Below, in pieces: positions 21,881-32,255 of a stretch of DNA of 64,000 nucleotides (its first letter is position 1; every line of letters starts with the position of its first letter). The translations under genes and the position numbers were made by a program. Location: contig CP012816.1 in the NCBI GenBank assembly GCA_001936135.1, forward strand, positions 3,035,501-3,099,500, in the 5' to 3' direction. The notes under the pieces are model-generated. The model was not told the DNA's origin. It searched no databases and saw only the letters and a program-made list of their open reading frames with translations. The DNA comes from Saccharomycopsis fibuligera x Saccharomycopsis cf. fibuligera (taxonomy: Eukaryota; Ascomycota; Saccharomycetes; Ascoideales; Saccharomycopsidaceae).

Positions 21881-24800
21881 TTATTTCGATTCGTCAACAA
21901 TATTTTTTAAAAGTAAGTGCTTGTCAAGCAATTTTTGCGAAATTTTGGTCTTTTGTTTAACATTGAGTTTGATGGGAGATGATTCTTTTGACAGTGCTTG
22001 GAAAAAAAACTCATAACAGCTGAGAGCATTGCGTGGAAGATCATACAACCAGCCTCTGCTTTCAATAATGTTCATAAATGCATTAAGTGTAGCCAAACTT
22101 CTTAAAGTTTTTCTTGAACCAATAATAATCAACTTACTTTTCGCTCTAGTGATAGCAACGTTTATTCTTCTCCATTCTCTGAGTAACTCGCCGGTTGCTT
22201 GTTTATCGTTTGCTCTGACCAAGGAAATTATAACACAATCTTTATCCAATCCTTGAAACTTATCTGCGGTCAAAACTTCCACACCCCGTCTTGAGTGTAG
22301 TTTAGTATTCAAAAGTTTTATTTGTGCTCGATACAAAGACATCACACCAATAGAACTTTCTGCCACTCCTCCAACTAATAAACTTTCCACAATTTGATAT
22401 ATCAACTCAGCTTCAGTAGGATTATCAATTTTATCACCAAGAAGACGCTCTTTGGCTCCAACAGGATCATGGTTTAAAAAGATAACTTTATTTTCTTCTT
22501 TGAAGATAATGTTCATCCAATAATCTTCTGGGTTAGTAACATTTGACGCCATATTTGCTTGTAACCTCTCCAGAAAAGGGACTTTTAATGCCTTTTTAGC
22601 AACTTCAGCATTACCGCATTTTAACCTCCCGTTGTAAATCAAAGTGTTTGATAACATCATGATGTCCTCACACATTCTGTATTGGTGTGATAACTCCACA
22701 ACGCTTTCTGGAAAATCTTCAGAAAGTAATTTAAATAAACTTTTCTGTAAGCCCCTTTTAGCATCGGGAGCAACGACTAAAGGAGGTAGCTGGTAATGAT
22801 CACCAACCAAAATAAACTTCTCGCAAAACCTTAACGGCCCCAAACATATTGGCATAGATACCTGAGACGCTTCATCAATAATGCAATAATCAAATTTCCG
22901 ATGATTAAAAATCCAGTCATTAATCCCAAGGCATGTAGTAGCCACAATGGACGGCTTCACGTAAACATCGAATAACTCATCCCTGTTACTTATAATGCAT
23001 TCGGAAGAATAAGGACTGAATTTTTTTAATGATGGGTGAATTTTGCTTGTTGAGCCCAATCGTACAAAATCTGTGATATTTTGATCCTTGAGCTTTATCA
23101 ATATGTTATCAATGGCCGAATGCGTATATGAGGCAACTAACACAGACTTACCATTATTTATGAGGCATTCAATGATTGCGGTAATGGTCGTAGTTTTCCC
23201 TGTTCCTGGCATACCGAGAATTAAGGCAAAGTCATTTGTGGTAAAACATTTATCAATAGCAGCTCTTTGATCAACGTTAAACTTCTTGTCATCGATTTTA
23301 TAATTAAACAATGAAGCACTTGAATCAGTCCTTCTTTGTTTCTTAACGAGAATATTTCGCAAAGTCTCGTTGCCGCCTTTTATGAATAATTCAAGCAAAT
23401 TATAGCGGGCAACCTGTAAACCATGAAATGCCGGGTTCTTGTCAATTCGGTAACTTCTTTTAGAACGCTGCGTTAGATCATAATCTTCAGTTCCTGTCGT
23501 TGGCATTGTGTCTAGATTCAGCAAAACACTTTGAAATATCTGATTTTTGTGGCTGTCAAAGTTTGGCAATTTAACAAAAGAGTGCTCAAGTCGTCTCTTT
23601 GTGTTCAACTTGACAAAGCCTGGTTCTACCATGGCAATGAAGCCGGAACATAAAGCAAAGTGACCCTTTTCATCACTAACAAGCACGCTATCATGCTTGC
23701 TTATTTGCGACCAAGTCATTGGCAAAAATTGCTTTTCGGAGTTTCTCTCAAATACGTATGTATAGTATTGTGAGGTTGAGTCAAAGGTGACATCCTTAAT
23801 TCTTAAGTTACATAACGCTTTTCCGTTTTGTTCTTCTCTTTCCTCGGCTGTAAATATCCACAACTCTTTATTTAACTTTGTGATGAAATTTTCTTCCTTA
23901 TTAATCAAGCCTTCCCAGTATCTGTAATAATCACTAAATTCAGGTTCAATATGTTTAGTAGCTTCAGTAAATTCACCTGCTTTAAACCCACTTTCTTCCT
24001 CACTACCATCCTCTATCAACTTATTATACGTCATACACACGTCTTTGACAAAGCACCTATCACAAAAGGAGTTCTTAATAACCGGTGGAATTTCAAATTG
24101 TATTGTTTTCAAAAATTTGGATAATGAGTTCCGTTTAACTAAAAGCATTCGAAGATCGCGTCTATCAATCTCATATTTGGTGGTCTGGCGCATCTTAGTG
24201 TAAAGTAAAATGAAAAAATTAACATCCATCTCATATCTATCTTTCATTAACAACGTGTACAATGATGTTTGAGCTTTGTGGGAAAGATAGTCCTTTCCTG
24301 TTTTAATTTCAAGTGGTGCCACAAATTTTCCCTTTTGATTTGCATTTTTCAAAGAAGCTTCTATAGTTGCATCTAGCAATCCTCTAATACCAAATATAGG
24401 AGACCAAATACTCTCCTCAATATCCAAAATTTTAGATACAGAAAAAACAGTTTCTTCTTTTTGACCAAAAGTCCTAATGGATGACGACGAATTCTCAGAA
24501 TCAAAAACAAATTTGTCTATCCAATCCTTAATATAGTCAATATGATTCCTACATTCGTTATCTATGGATTGCTCAGTTTCATTGATACTTAATATATCAA
24601 TCAAGAAGCTGTTAATAAAGTCCTGTAAAATTTCATCAATGAATTTGTCATCGTTCCTTTTTGTTGCCATGCACTTTTGTAAAACCATGTGAACTATGTG
24701 ACCAACAATTAAAGGCTTAGATGATTCTCCTGGAAGATTGTAACGAGCTAATAACGCACTTTTTCTTTCGCAATTAAGAGACTCGCCAAGGCTTGTTGCA

Positions 24801-26515
24801 GAGATTAATGTATCAGGATTCAAAATGAGATAGTTGTGGTCATTATCCACAACTGTTGGAACTTCACCAATAATATGTATTATTTCACCCACGTCATAAT
24901 TAGTGAGTAACCATGATTCTCTTACCACTATATTACGCACCTTACTTTCGCTATCTTTAACCTTTAGAATTATTTGACTCTTCTTCACTCCTTGCAGATT
25001 ATAGGTCTTTTCACGTGTTTCAAGAATGACGAATCTATGAAGCCAGCTTCGTTGCACAGCAATTTTAGCCATATTAATCTCCGAAAACACATCTTTGAAT
25101 TTAGTTTCATCTAAATTAGAATCACCTTTGATATCCTTTGAGAAGACAGCTGCACCCACAGAGTCCACGTGTTTAATTTTTGATAATTGTTGTGTTGAAA
25201 ACTTTTTTTGCGAAAGTTTATCTAATAAAACATTCTCTTCTTCTTCATCAATACTGAAATCAGAATCTTCATTCATAGATGTGTTACCGTTGCTTTTATC
25301 TATTGTATGATTATTTTCTGAGATCAGTAAGCTATCCATACCTTTATAAGGGACTACTTTTGGTGTACTATGTGGTAATTTTGAAATTGTGGATGTATTA
25401 GTTTCTGGTTCAACAGCTATAAATTGACTTTTTTGATCGATTTTTTTCTGTAACTCATCGAAAACATCATCATCACTGGAAAACTCATCATCAAATTCAT
25501 TTTCAAGGGATTGATCGATAGCTCTATCAGTTTGAGGGGTACTAGTACTTTCCTTTGTGATTCGAACTATTTTGTTTTCTACAGCAGTAGTTGTTTTTAT
25601 TGGCTCTTTGACTGACCCGGTGAAAGATTCATCAAAAAAATCATCACCAAAATCCTCCCTCTGATAGTCGTTTATACTAATACCACGATCTAAAATCTCC
25701 GATGTAGTATTGCCATTTTCATATTCGTTTTCGTTGTTTTTTAGTTCAGAGAGTATTTCTTTTAGTGAATTCTTTTTGTTTAGACTGGTACTGTCACTGG
25801 TGACATCATTGGTAATTTTTGAAAATAGTTTACTTGAACTCAAACTAAGTGACTTAGATTTTTTGAATATCGGCGACTTTTCCTGTGGCGTCCCAGTGTA
25901 TGAATTAGATAACTTAATTTTATTATTTGATGACAGTACTGTATTTTTCAGCCTTGGAGTTTGTGAAGCAAGTGCAAAATTTGTTTTATACTTTTTTTCT
26001 AGTAGAGATATTGGATCTACTTTCAAATTTGGCAAAGTATTGTGCTGCTCTGTGTCAGGCCTTATGTCAGCATTTTCATTATTAAACGATGTTTGTTGAC
26101 TTTTGAGAGCGCGATCAGGCGAAGTTCCACTAAGCAGCACGCTATTCCCTCTATTCCCCGACCAAAATATTTGATCCGACTGAACATTTTTTCCTTTACA
26201 GGTTTTCAGCAGTGTGATGGCGTCATTATTTGAGTGCCGTACTTTAGGCTTATTAGCCAAAACGTTGTAGGAGGTTGACTTCAATACACCATGAATCCTT
26301 AGCTTGTTTGCTTCCTCGGTACTGGAACTGTCGTTTCGATGAGACGAAGTTCCCAGAAGATTGTTCATGGGCATTTTGGTAGCTTTATGGCCAAGTTTTC
26401 TTGACTTTGTGCTTTTCTGACTAGTCTGATCTTGATTCAGCACATTTTTGGAAGGTGATAAAGAAACTGAATGAATATCTCTTTTTTTATTTTCCATGGT
26501 CAGTGGTTCTACCAT
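21881..26515 (-). CDS. DNA2: Dna2, replication helicase/nuclease
   Basis: 1544-residue nuclear enzyme with 5' flap/ssDNA nuclease and SF1 helicase activities, acting in Okazaki fragment maturation and end resection with Mre11 and Sgs1. Residues 1-430 are low-complexity, likely disordered and regulatory. The RecB-type nuclease carries the Fe-S cysteines (one in LNCERKSAL near 580, three in FCDRCFVKDVC near 820), GLLDATIEA and PLEIKTGKD, the last giving the catalytic E and K. The helicase has Walker A GMPGTGKTT (about 1103), IIDEASQV (about 1215), VGDHYQLPP, SHQYRMCEDI, TADKFQGLDKD and RRINVAITRAK. The start is ATG 26515; a second in-frame ATG lies six codons on. Codon 5 (CTG) probably reads as Ser. 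An MCB box lies 219 bp upstream. Confidence 0.97.
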   Translation of the reverse strand: MVEPLTMENKKRDIHSVSLSPSKNVLNQDQTSQKSTKSRKLGHKATKMPMNNLLGTSSHRNDSSSTEEANKLRIHGVLKSTSYNVLANKPKVRHSNNDAITLLKTCKGKNVQSDQIFWSGNRGNSVLLSGTSPDRALKSQQTSFNNENADIRPDTEQHNTLPNLKVDPISLLEKKYKTNFALASQTPRLKNTVLSSNNKIKLSNSYTGTPQEKSPIFKKSKSLSLSSSKLFSKITNDVTSDSTSLNKKNSLKEILSELKNNENEYENGNTTSEILDRGISINDYQREDFGDDFFDESFTGSVKEPIKTTTAVENKIVRITKESTSTPQTDRAIDQSLENEFDDEFSSDDDVFDELQKKIDQKSQFIAVEPETNTSTISKLPHSTPKVVPYKGMDSLLISENNHTIDKSNGNTSMNEDSDFSIDEEEENVLLDKLSQKKFSTQQLSKIKHVDSVGAAVFSKDIKGDSNLDETKFKDVFSEINMAKIAVQRSWLHRFVILETREKTYNLQGVKKSQIILKVKDSESKVRNIVVRESWLLTNYDVGEIIHIIGEVPTVVDNDHNYLILNPDTLISATSLGESLNCERKSALLARYNLPGESSKPLIVGHIVHMVLQKCMATKRNDDKFIDEILQDFINSFLIDILSINETEQSIDNECRNHIDYIKDWIDKFVFDSENSSSSIRTFGQKEETVFSVSKILDIEESIWSPIFGIRGLLDATIEASLKNANQKGKFVAPLEIKTGKDYLSHKAQTSLYTLLMKDRYEMDVNFFILLYTKMRQTTKYEIDRRDLRMLLVKRNSLSKFLKTIQFEIPPVIKNSFCDRCFVKDVCMTYNKLIEDGSEEESGFKAGEFTEATKHIEPEFSDYYRYWEGLINKEENFITKLNKELWIFTAEEREEQNGKALCNLRIKDVTFDSTSQYYTYVFERNSEKQFLPMTWSQISKHDSVLVSDEKGHFALCSGFIAMVEPGFVKLNTKRRLEHSFVKLPNFDSHKNQIFQSVLLNLDTMPTTGTEDYDLTQRSKRSYRIDKNPAFHGLQVARYNLLELFIKGGNETLRNILVKKQRRTDSSASLFNYKIDDKKFNVDQRAAIDKCFTTNDFALILGMPGTGKTTTITAIIECLINNGKSVLVASYTHSAIDNILIKLKDQNITDFVRLGSTSKIHPSLKKFSPYSSECIISNRDELFDVYVKPSIVATTCLGINDWIFNHRKFDYCIIDEASQVSMPICLGPLRFCEKFILVGDHYQLPPLVVAPDAKRGLQKSLFKLLSEDFPESVVELSHQYRMCEDIMMLSNTLIYNGRLKCGNAEVAKKALKVPFLERLQANMASNVTNPEDYWMNIIFKEENKVIFLNHDPVGAKERLLGDKIDNPTEAELIYQIVESLLVGGVAESSIGVMSLYRAQIKLLNTKLHSRRGVEVLTADKFQGLDKDCVIISLVRANDKQATGELLREWRRINVAITRAKSKLIIIGSRKTLRSLATLNAFMNIIESRGWLYDLPRNALSCYEFFFQALSKESSPIKLNVKQKTKISQKLLDKHLLLKNIVDESK

Positions 26516-26733
26516 CTGACAAATAGTGAAGTTCTATCAGATTTCTTTTATTATAATTAGTTTGGAATAAAGGCAATTGCATTTAATTTGATGATAAATG
26601 CCAAAATCCTGAGAGCTTAACTGCGATCAGGTAAAAAAATTTTCTCTGTTGTGTTTGTATTAAGCGTCTCGGATGGAGATGAGCAAAAACGCGATTTTTG
26701 ATTTTTTTTTTTGTGACTTTTTTCCCCCAGCTG

Positions 26734-26739
26734 ACGCGT
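26734..26739. promoter_or_regulatory. MCB (MBF) element ACGCGT upstream of DNA2
   Basis: Palindromic ACGCGT 219 bp before the DNA2 ATG. MBF (Mbp1-Swi6) binds this motif to drive G1/S expression of DNA synthesis genes, and DNA2 fits that regulon. A single hexamer can occur by chance. Confidence 0.5.
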
Positions 26740-26980
26740 CTCTATGCGGCTACTGCATGATACAGGGTTAGGCACCCCTGGTAAGATTCTATTACTACAA
26801 CATCAGAATGCTACTTTATCATCATCTTCTTTTTTAAAAATATTTTGTTACAACAGTATAAGCTTTTAGATAACATTAGCGATTATACAACATGATAATT
26901 CTCCAAACTGGCAGCACTTGACTTACTATTAGAGCTGAAACAATGTATAAAAATGAAAAAAGGAAAAAACAATACTCTTT

Positions 26981-27235
26981 TAGTGTGGTTGATGAGTGGA
27001 TGAAGTGATGATATATTAACTAAGTACAACTAACTAGAGAAATAGCGATTACTTCTGGTTAAATAGTCAATTCCAAGAAGTGTTGCCGTAAAATAATTAA
27101 CAATGCCTCCCAAAGAAAAACTACGACTGTGATCTTTAAAGGGGCAACACAATAGGCCAAGCCCTCATGAAGATCCTTTAAGGGGCGGCATTATGGAGAG
27201 AGAATGAGGTGATTAATTCATATTCTTATGCTACA
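26981..27235. repeat. Dispersed repeat, copy A
   Basis: The first 64 bp (26981-27044) match 60879-60942 at 56 of 64 positions. After a stretch of different length, a second block (27141-27171) matches 60988-61018 at about 80 percent, and weaker similarity continues to about 27235. It has no open frame. It could be an old solo LTR, another mobile-element relic or a structured RNA; no terminal repeats or target duplications could be defined. Confidence 0.6.
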
Positions 27236-27281
27236 ACTCTGTAGCCATAAATGAAAATCATTTATATGACTTTATGAAACT

Positions 27282-28412
27282 TCAACCTTTGTTTTTCATA
27301 TTCCCTTCACCTCGATGATGTTCATCTTTGAATTCATCCCACTCTCTCTTTTCGTATACTTTCTCGTCATCATCATCGGAGTCATCACTGCTTTCTTCCT
27401 TCTCCTCACCGGTAATAGTCTCGGTTTTAATCCCACCTCTCTTAATTTCTTCATCAATATACTCTTCCACCGACATGGTTGGAAGTGTTTGTCCATAACC
27501 AAAGACTTTCTTTTGTATGTCATCTTTTTTAGATACAATGGTAAATGGTTGTAGTACTTTACCTTCTTTGCTGAGTAGTTGGTCCTTGCCTTTATTTATG
27601 GATTCTAATCTCTCAGTGTATCCATAATCATTCTCTGCGGTGAGACGGTTTTCTTTATCTCCTGCAGGTATTTTTGATTCTACATCTGGTATTTCAGTGA
27701 TTCGAGGTCTATTTTTCAATACCTGAGTTTCCATGTTGAGCATTTCAAGCTGTGTGAAGGTCTTCAAAGACAAAAGCCTCAACTTGCTAAGATACAACTC
27801 TCTAAGAGACTCTTCATCAATACTGTTTTCATCTTGATCTTCTTCATCTGCAAAAAACTTTGGGAATTTCTTCTCGATATACTGGATATTTTCGTTGATT
27901 TGCTTTTCGAGTTTAAAATTAGCTATTTTTTCTTCCCTTCTGAGTGCAGGATCATTGTATCTGAGCTCTTCCAATTTAGGCTCATATTTTTCCTTGAAAC
28001 CATCAATTTTTTGCAGCTGAAATTCGTTTAAAATATGATAGTTTTTTAATGCAATGAGAAAATCAATTAAGTACTCCCTGGCTTTGGTGAGATTCTTGAA
28101 CTTCTTGTCAAAATCAAGACTCTGGGTTCCCTGTATATAGTCTACTTTTTTACTTAAAAGCTCACCCAAATAATAATCTGTGCTTAAGAACTTTATATCC
28201 TTTGTATTTAAATCATCCAATGTTTCATTGTCTGAGAATAAACTCAAGGCGTACACTTGGTGTCTGATTCGAAGCAAACTGCCTAAAAGTTTGACCAACT
28301 TGTCCTGAAACGTCTTAGAGTCTTGGCGTTCGTTGGAATGGCCCAACTTTTCAACCGATCGCACAGTTTCTTTAAACAACTGATTCAATGATTTCTGAGG
28401 CTGTTCTAACAT
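27282..28412 (-). CDS. TAP42: Tap42, TOR-pathway regulator of PP2A-like phosphatases
   Basis: 376-residue cytosolic protein that binds the catalytic subunits of PP2A-type phosphatases (Pph21/22, Sit4) under TORC1 control. The N-terminal three-quarters is all-helical (TPR-like bundle, about 1-240), with YYLGELLSKK and KNLTKAREYLIDFL typical of the family. The C-terminus carries the hallmark TMSVEEYIDEEIKRG, then an acidic serine stretch and the terminal KREWDEFKDEH motif. Length matches yeast Tap42 (366). Start is ATG 28412 with no upstream ATG in frame nearby. Co-oriented between DNA2 and the DUF89 gene. Confidence 0.95.
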   Translation of the reverse strand: MLEQPQKSLNQLFKETVRSVEKLGHSNERQDSKTFQDKLVKLLGSLLRIRHQVYALSLFSDNETLDDLNTKDIKFLSTDYYLGELLSKKVDYIQGTQSLDFDKKFKNLTKAREYLIDFLIALKNYHILNEFQLQKIDGFKEKYEPKLEELRYNDPALRREEKIANFKLEKQINENIQYIEKKFPKFFADEEDQDENSIDEESLRELYLSKLRLLSLKTFTQLEMLNMETQVLKNRPRITEIPDVESKIPAGDKENRLTAENDYGYTERLESINKGKDQLLSKEGKVLQPFTIVSKKDDIQKKVFGYGQTLPTMSVEEYIDEEIKRGGIKTETITGEEKEESSDDSDDDDEKVYEKREWDEFKDEHHRGEGNMKNKG

Positions 28413-28676
28413 GGCTATGGCGATAGATATTGTGCGGTTATGGAAAATGATTCAAAAAGGAGTAAAGGTGCTCGTGCTTGAGTGATTCCGCTTCAGTATA
28501 AAACTTTCGGCCGTATTTGGTTTGGTTCGCAGGAGCGAGATACCCGCCAGTGCACACAACCAAAAAAAAACTATACCACTGTCCATCTATCCATCTACAG
28601 TATTAATTAATGTCAGCACAAATTTTCTTTCGTTTCATTAATTTGTATATGCTTAGTTCTATGAAATCGCTAGTTC

Positions 28677-30083
28677 TTATTTTAAGTCACCTTTGCTAAA
28701 AGAGATAACAGCCCAGTTGCCACTGCTTGACCACAACTCACCAATTTCACCAGTTTTTTTGTGCCATTTCTCAATCAAGGCTTCGTTGACTCCCTCCGGC
28801 AATCCAACAGTGACATCAGCTTTGCAAGTTCTTAATGCCACGATTTTTAAGCCGGTGGAAGCAAGTGGACCAATTGCTGTTGTAAACTTCTCGGTCTTTG
28901 GCCATTTTCTGTCCGCAGTGAGCTTTCTGTAATTTAAGTCCCCCTTGATGAAAATTAAGTCTGACTTGCAAAGTTCGTGGTAAAGATCAGCACCATAATA
29001 TTTGGTATTAGATGGGTCAATGTTCCAGTAGTCCAAGTCTATGGTCCAAAACTCGGAATCTTGTAAGCTGATAGCTCCACTTTTCAAGTAATTTTTGATT
29101 TTGTCGTGAGTAAATGTCAATTCGTCTCTGTTTTCCGGGAAAAAGTTTGCATCATTTAAATCGTTCAACAAAATATCAATGTCCTTAATTAAACTGTCAC
29201 TAACCATCCATGGGCGAGTTTTGCAATGGATCACTACTTGGCTAGCTAATTTAGTATCGAGCAAAAACAAGGCAAAATTCAAATCGGTAAAAGTTTCGAA
29301 CCCAGAGTTGTCCAACACAAAATCAATTCTTTTATTTTCCTTTGGAAGTGTACTCAAATATTCCCAGATTTTTTCAGTATCGTTAGACAAGATGTTTTTT
29401 TCGGCATCCTGTCTTGCCTTGGCACTTTGACCAGAGTGAACTTCATTCTGACTCTTGTTAGCTAATAAGGATAAGTCGATCTTGTTACCCCAAAGGCAAA
29501 CATCAATGTATTCTTTAAAAAGGATTTTGCCAAACTCTGAATCAATCGGGTTATTAAGCTTGGAAAAAGTTTCTTCGTGAAGTGCTTTGTATCTTTTGGC
29601 CAATTCATAAACTGCAACTGCGGAAGACTTAAAACTTTTTTGTTTCAAGTTGTGGAAAATATCGTAATTGACCCATTTAGGTTGAGTCTTAACCAAAGCA
29701 TCAACTCTTCTATACAAGTAACACTCCGTAAATAACCAAGGAGCAGATAGCCAAGACAATTTATGATGTTTGCTATCGTATCTATCGCTGCTGAGGAACT
29801 TGTCTAAGGTGGCATTAAAAGAGCTAAGTCCAGGAACCTCGGCGACTTGTTTTTCAGTGAACTTCGACAATGGTGTGTCTGTTTCCAACTCATGGCGAAT
29901 TTGTGAAATCCCTCTAACAATCTCCTGACCTTGATTAGCAAAGGTCGAGTCGTTGTGGAGCTCGGCGCTTGTAGCATTGACATCGTCGATGGCATCCTGA
30001 AGAATCTTAGGCCATCTTTCTCTGCAGGTGGAAAAAGCAAATGAGTTGGTATCGTCGTTGTAATAGTATTCCGGAAGAGACAT
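28677..30083 (-). CDS. DUF89 metal-dependent phosphatase (YMR027W/ARMT1 type)
   Basis: 468-residue damage-control phosphatase. The family removes phosphate from sugar phosphates such as fructose-1-phosphate; the human relative ARMT1 has also been described as a carboxyl methyltransferase. The frame is open to 30173 but without ATG there; the first ATG (30083) gives MSLPEYYYNDD and a length matching the yeast protein (470). Characteristic pieces are FAFSTCRERWPKIL near the N-terminus, WLFTECYLYRRV, the metal/substrate DNSGFE loop, FIKGDLNYRKL, and ALRTCKADV near the end (RTxK motif). Probably cytosolic. Shares a 342-bp divergent promoter with LSM8. Confidence 0.9.
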   Translation of the reverse strand: MSLPEYYYNDDTNSFAFSTCRERWPKILQDAIDDVNATSAELHNDSTFANQGQEIVRGISQIRHELETDTPLSKFTEKQVAEVPGLSSFNATLDKFLSSDRYDSKHHKLSWLSAPWLFTECYLYRRVDALVKTQPKWVNYDIFHNLKQKSFKSSAVAVYELAKRYKALHEETFSKLNNPIDSEFGKILFKEYIDVCLWGNKIDLSLLANKSQNEVHSGQSAKARQDAEKNILSNDTEKIWEYLSTLPKENKRIDFVLDNSGFETFTDLNFALFLLDTKLASQVVIHCKTRPWMVSDSLIKDIDILLNDLNDANFFPENRDELTFTHDKIKNYLKSGAISLQDSEFWTIDLDYWNIDPSNTKYYGADLYHELCKSDLIFIKGDLNYRKLTADRKWPKTEKFTTAIGPLASTGLKIVALRTCKADVTVGLPEGVNEALIEKWHKKTGEIGELWSSSGNWAVISFSKGDLK

Positions 30084-30425
30084 TGCGCTAAAGGAATGCG
30101 GGCGATGATTGATCAAAACTAGTAGTCGTTTATACAAGGTGGTGGCCAGGAATTGCAAAGAACAAAAGGTCAAACTTGTTGAGTTGTATGCAATATCCTA
30201 ACAATTGAGACACACTATTAACTAGACCCTCTGCGGACTTTCTTTGACTGGACGTCAAGTGACCAACACCCCCTCCCCCGGAACTGATATTGCGGGAGAT
30301 GCCCGACCCATCAACAGAAAAGATTTTTGCCGCTGTTAGCACTTATATCTGACAGCCTCTTGTTAACTAACTGACAAACTACTTGCAGTGGTTGTAATTG
30401 ATGCTCATTGCTGAGAAGCCTCATC
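30084..30425. promoter_or_regulatory. DUF89 gene / LSM8 divergent promoter
   Basis: 342 bp between the two start codons. It includes a C/G-rich patch (CACCCCCTCCCCCGG, about 30268-30282). No TATA box recognised on either side. Confidence 0.5.
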
Positions 30426-30825
30426 ATGTCCTTCCTCGCGCCATTCAAAGATAAGAAAGTTTCTGTGATCACTACCGATGGCCGTTTTTTTTCTGGCGTG
30501 TTGAATACCTTCGACTTGAGCACCAATCTCGTTCTAACGGACACATCCGAGATCATCCTTGGAGATATCAATACCGTACAAAATAGTGAAGAGGAAGCCG
30601 ATGAGACTCAGGTAATACCTTTGGGGGTATATTTCATACGAGGCGACTGTGTTGTGTGTTGTGGATTAAACGATGAGGAGCTTGAGTCGCAGATTAACTG
30701 GTATGAGGTATGTTTTTGTTTATAATTTTACAAAATGTGTGGTACGGTGTAATATAGAGTAATTACTAACGATTTAATAATAGGTGAAAGGCGAACCTTT
30801 GAAAACTACAAAAAATAAAATATAA
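30426..30825 (+). CDS. LSM8: Lsm8, U6 snRNA-binding Sm-like protein, one 3' intron
   Basis: 107-residue Sm-fold protein, the subunit that distinguishes the nuclear Lsm2-8 ring which binds the U6 3' end. Exon 1 is 30426-30707 (94 codons) and exon 2 30784-30825 (13 codons plus stop). The intron (30708-30783, 76 nt) has GTATGT, TACTAAC (30764-30770) and TAG. Sm motif 1 includes KVSVITTDGR...GVLNTFDLSTNLVL; Sm motif 2 includes IPLGVYFIRGDCVVCCGLND. Exon 2 supplies the tail VKGEPLKTTKNKI, whose LK.TKNKI matches the yeast protein's C-terminal part, confirming the splice. Without splicing the frame stops four codons past the donor. Confidence 0.93.
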
Positions 30826-31018
30826 CTTTGGCTACTACTTTATGAAAGCCACTTGTACATTAGTTTTGCATTGCTTTTTTTTTTTCTAATTTTTGTTTGT
30901 TTTTCTACTTTGTCCAATTTAGTTCTTCACTGTGTGTTTCATTTACTATTCATTCATCTAATCTACATCTAGAGAATTCTTTTTTCACAAATCGACAGAC
31001 ATTTGCTTACCAACCTAC

Positions 31019-31762
31019 TCAATGATTATGAAGATTTGGTTGCACGTAGTTTTTCTCTTCGCCAATGGCACATGTGGTAGGGATATGAAATTGATTCATT
31101 TTGACTGCCAATTCCAACAAGTAATCAATGGCTTCGTTATAAATCTTTGCTTTCCAAACGTTCTCTCCCCAGACATAAATCCCGTGTCTTCTCACTAAAA
31201 CTGCAGTAGTACTAGGGTATTTGGTAATTGCTTCTTGTAAAGAGTCAGTTAAGTCTTCTTCAAACGGAGTATTTTCAATAATAGGAATAACCAACTCATC
31301 GTGGAAATGCAAACTGCCAATTTTAGCACCGGTCTCTGGATCCAATTTTGGCAAAGCCTTCACTTGCTCAATATTGCTGATACGAAATTCTTTTCTATAT
31401 AGCAATGAGACCATCACTGCTGCCTGCGAATGAGTATGAATACATGCCCCGGCTTTTCTCAAATTGTACGATGACAAGAATAACGGAGTGCATGCGCTTG
31501 GTTTCAATCCTTTTGGAATGCGAATGTAATTTGTTTGGTCGTTGAAGTCCTTAACAAATATATTTTCAGGGACCATTCTTTCCTTTTGCACGCCCGAAGG
31601 AGCAAGATAGATCAAGTTGTCCTGCTTGATAGATAGCCCACCACCCGTGCCGGTGACCCATCCGTTGTAATAGAAGTGCTTGCACAATGAGCAAATCAAG
31701 TTGGCTGGGTGATCTGGGTCGCTAGATATAACGAGGTTATCGTAGTTAGTCGTTTCAGTCAT
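31019..31762 (-). CDS. MDE1: Methylthioribulose-1-phosphate dehydratase
   Basis: 247-residue cytosolic zinc enzyme of the methionine salvage pathway, dehydrating 5-methylthioribulose-1-phosphate. It has the class II aldolase/adducin fold: [13 protein letters not shown] near the N-terminus, [12 protein letters not shown], then zinc ligands in [13 protein letters not shown] and the later RRHGIYVWG, and the proposed catalytic Glu in the [12 protein letters not shown] region. Length equals the yeast protein (244). Start is ATG 31762. It converges with LSM8 across a 193-bp spacer. Confidence 0.95.
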   Translation of the reverse strand: MTETTNYDNLVISSDPDHPANLICSLCKHFYYNGWVTGTGGGLSIKQDNLIYLAPSGVQKERMVPENIFVKDFNDQTNYIRIPKGLKPSACTPLFLSSYNLRKAGACIHTHSQAAVMVSLLYRKEFRISNIEQVKALPKLDPETGAKIGSLHFHDELVIPIIENTPFEEDLTDSLQEAITKYPSTTAVLVRRHGIYVWGENVWKAKIYNEAIDYLLELAVKMNQFHIPTTCAIGEEKNYVQPNLHNH

Positions 31763-32255
31763 GGTTGTAAAATGGAACTAGATGACAGCTTGCTGGGTTG
31801 CCTAGCACTGTAGGATGAACTGACCTTGGTAAGATGTTTTGAGTCATTTAACAATTGATTGTTTTAAGAAACACAGTACAACACTGTCCCGTTCCACAAG
31901 AAATTTCACGCAATCGCACATCGCCAGCTGAGTTAAACCTTAGTTTGACGCATCCGGCGTTGTGGTACCGTTGTAACAGATTTTATGACAACGATCTTGG
32001 TCAGATTTCTACGTATACAGCATTCCCGGTTAAACAGGGACGTAGCATACCGTTGCCAGGACCAGTCCTAAACAGAAGTAATAATAAGCAGAAAAATTTT
32101 GGAATCTTTTTAAACAAAATAAAGGGACGCAAGCTATAAAGCAGGAAAGATTGAAAGAGAAATTTGGGGGACATTAGAAGATTCAAGAAAAGAAAGTAGA
32201 AAAACTACAGAAATAGTTTTGGCTAATGCAGAAAATAGGTCTATACATCGTTTGG
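31763..32255 (-). promoter_or_regulatory. MDE1 upstream region
   Basis: 493 bp holding the MDE1 promoter and the 3' side of the decayed membrane-protein gene. A 94-codon plus-strand frame (31855-32139) has no protein-like features. No motif recognised. Confidence 0.45.

Larger units (their letters stand above)
26516..27281 (-). promoter_or_regulatory. DNA2 upstream / TAP42 downstream spacer
   Basis: 766 bp. It holds an MCB box and a dispersed repeat copy, both listed separately. No coding frame. Confidence 0.5.

Noticed and set aside
30084-30173. N-terminal extension of the DUF89 protein
   Set aside because: Starts at TTG only; the ATG at 30083 gives the family's normal length.
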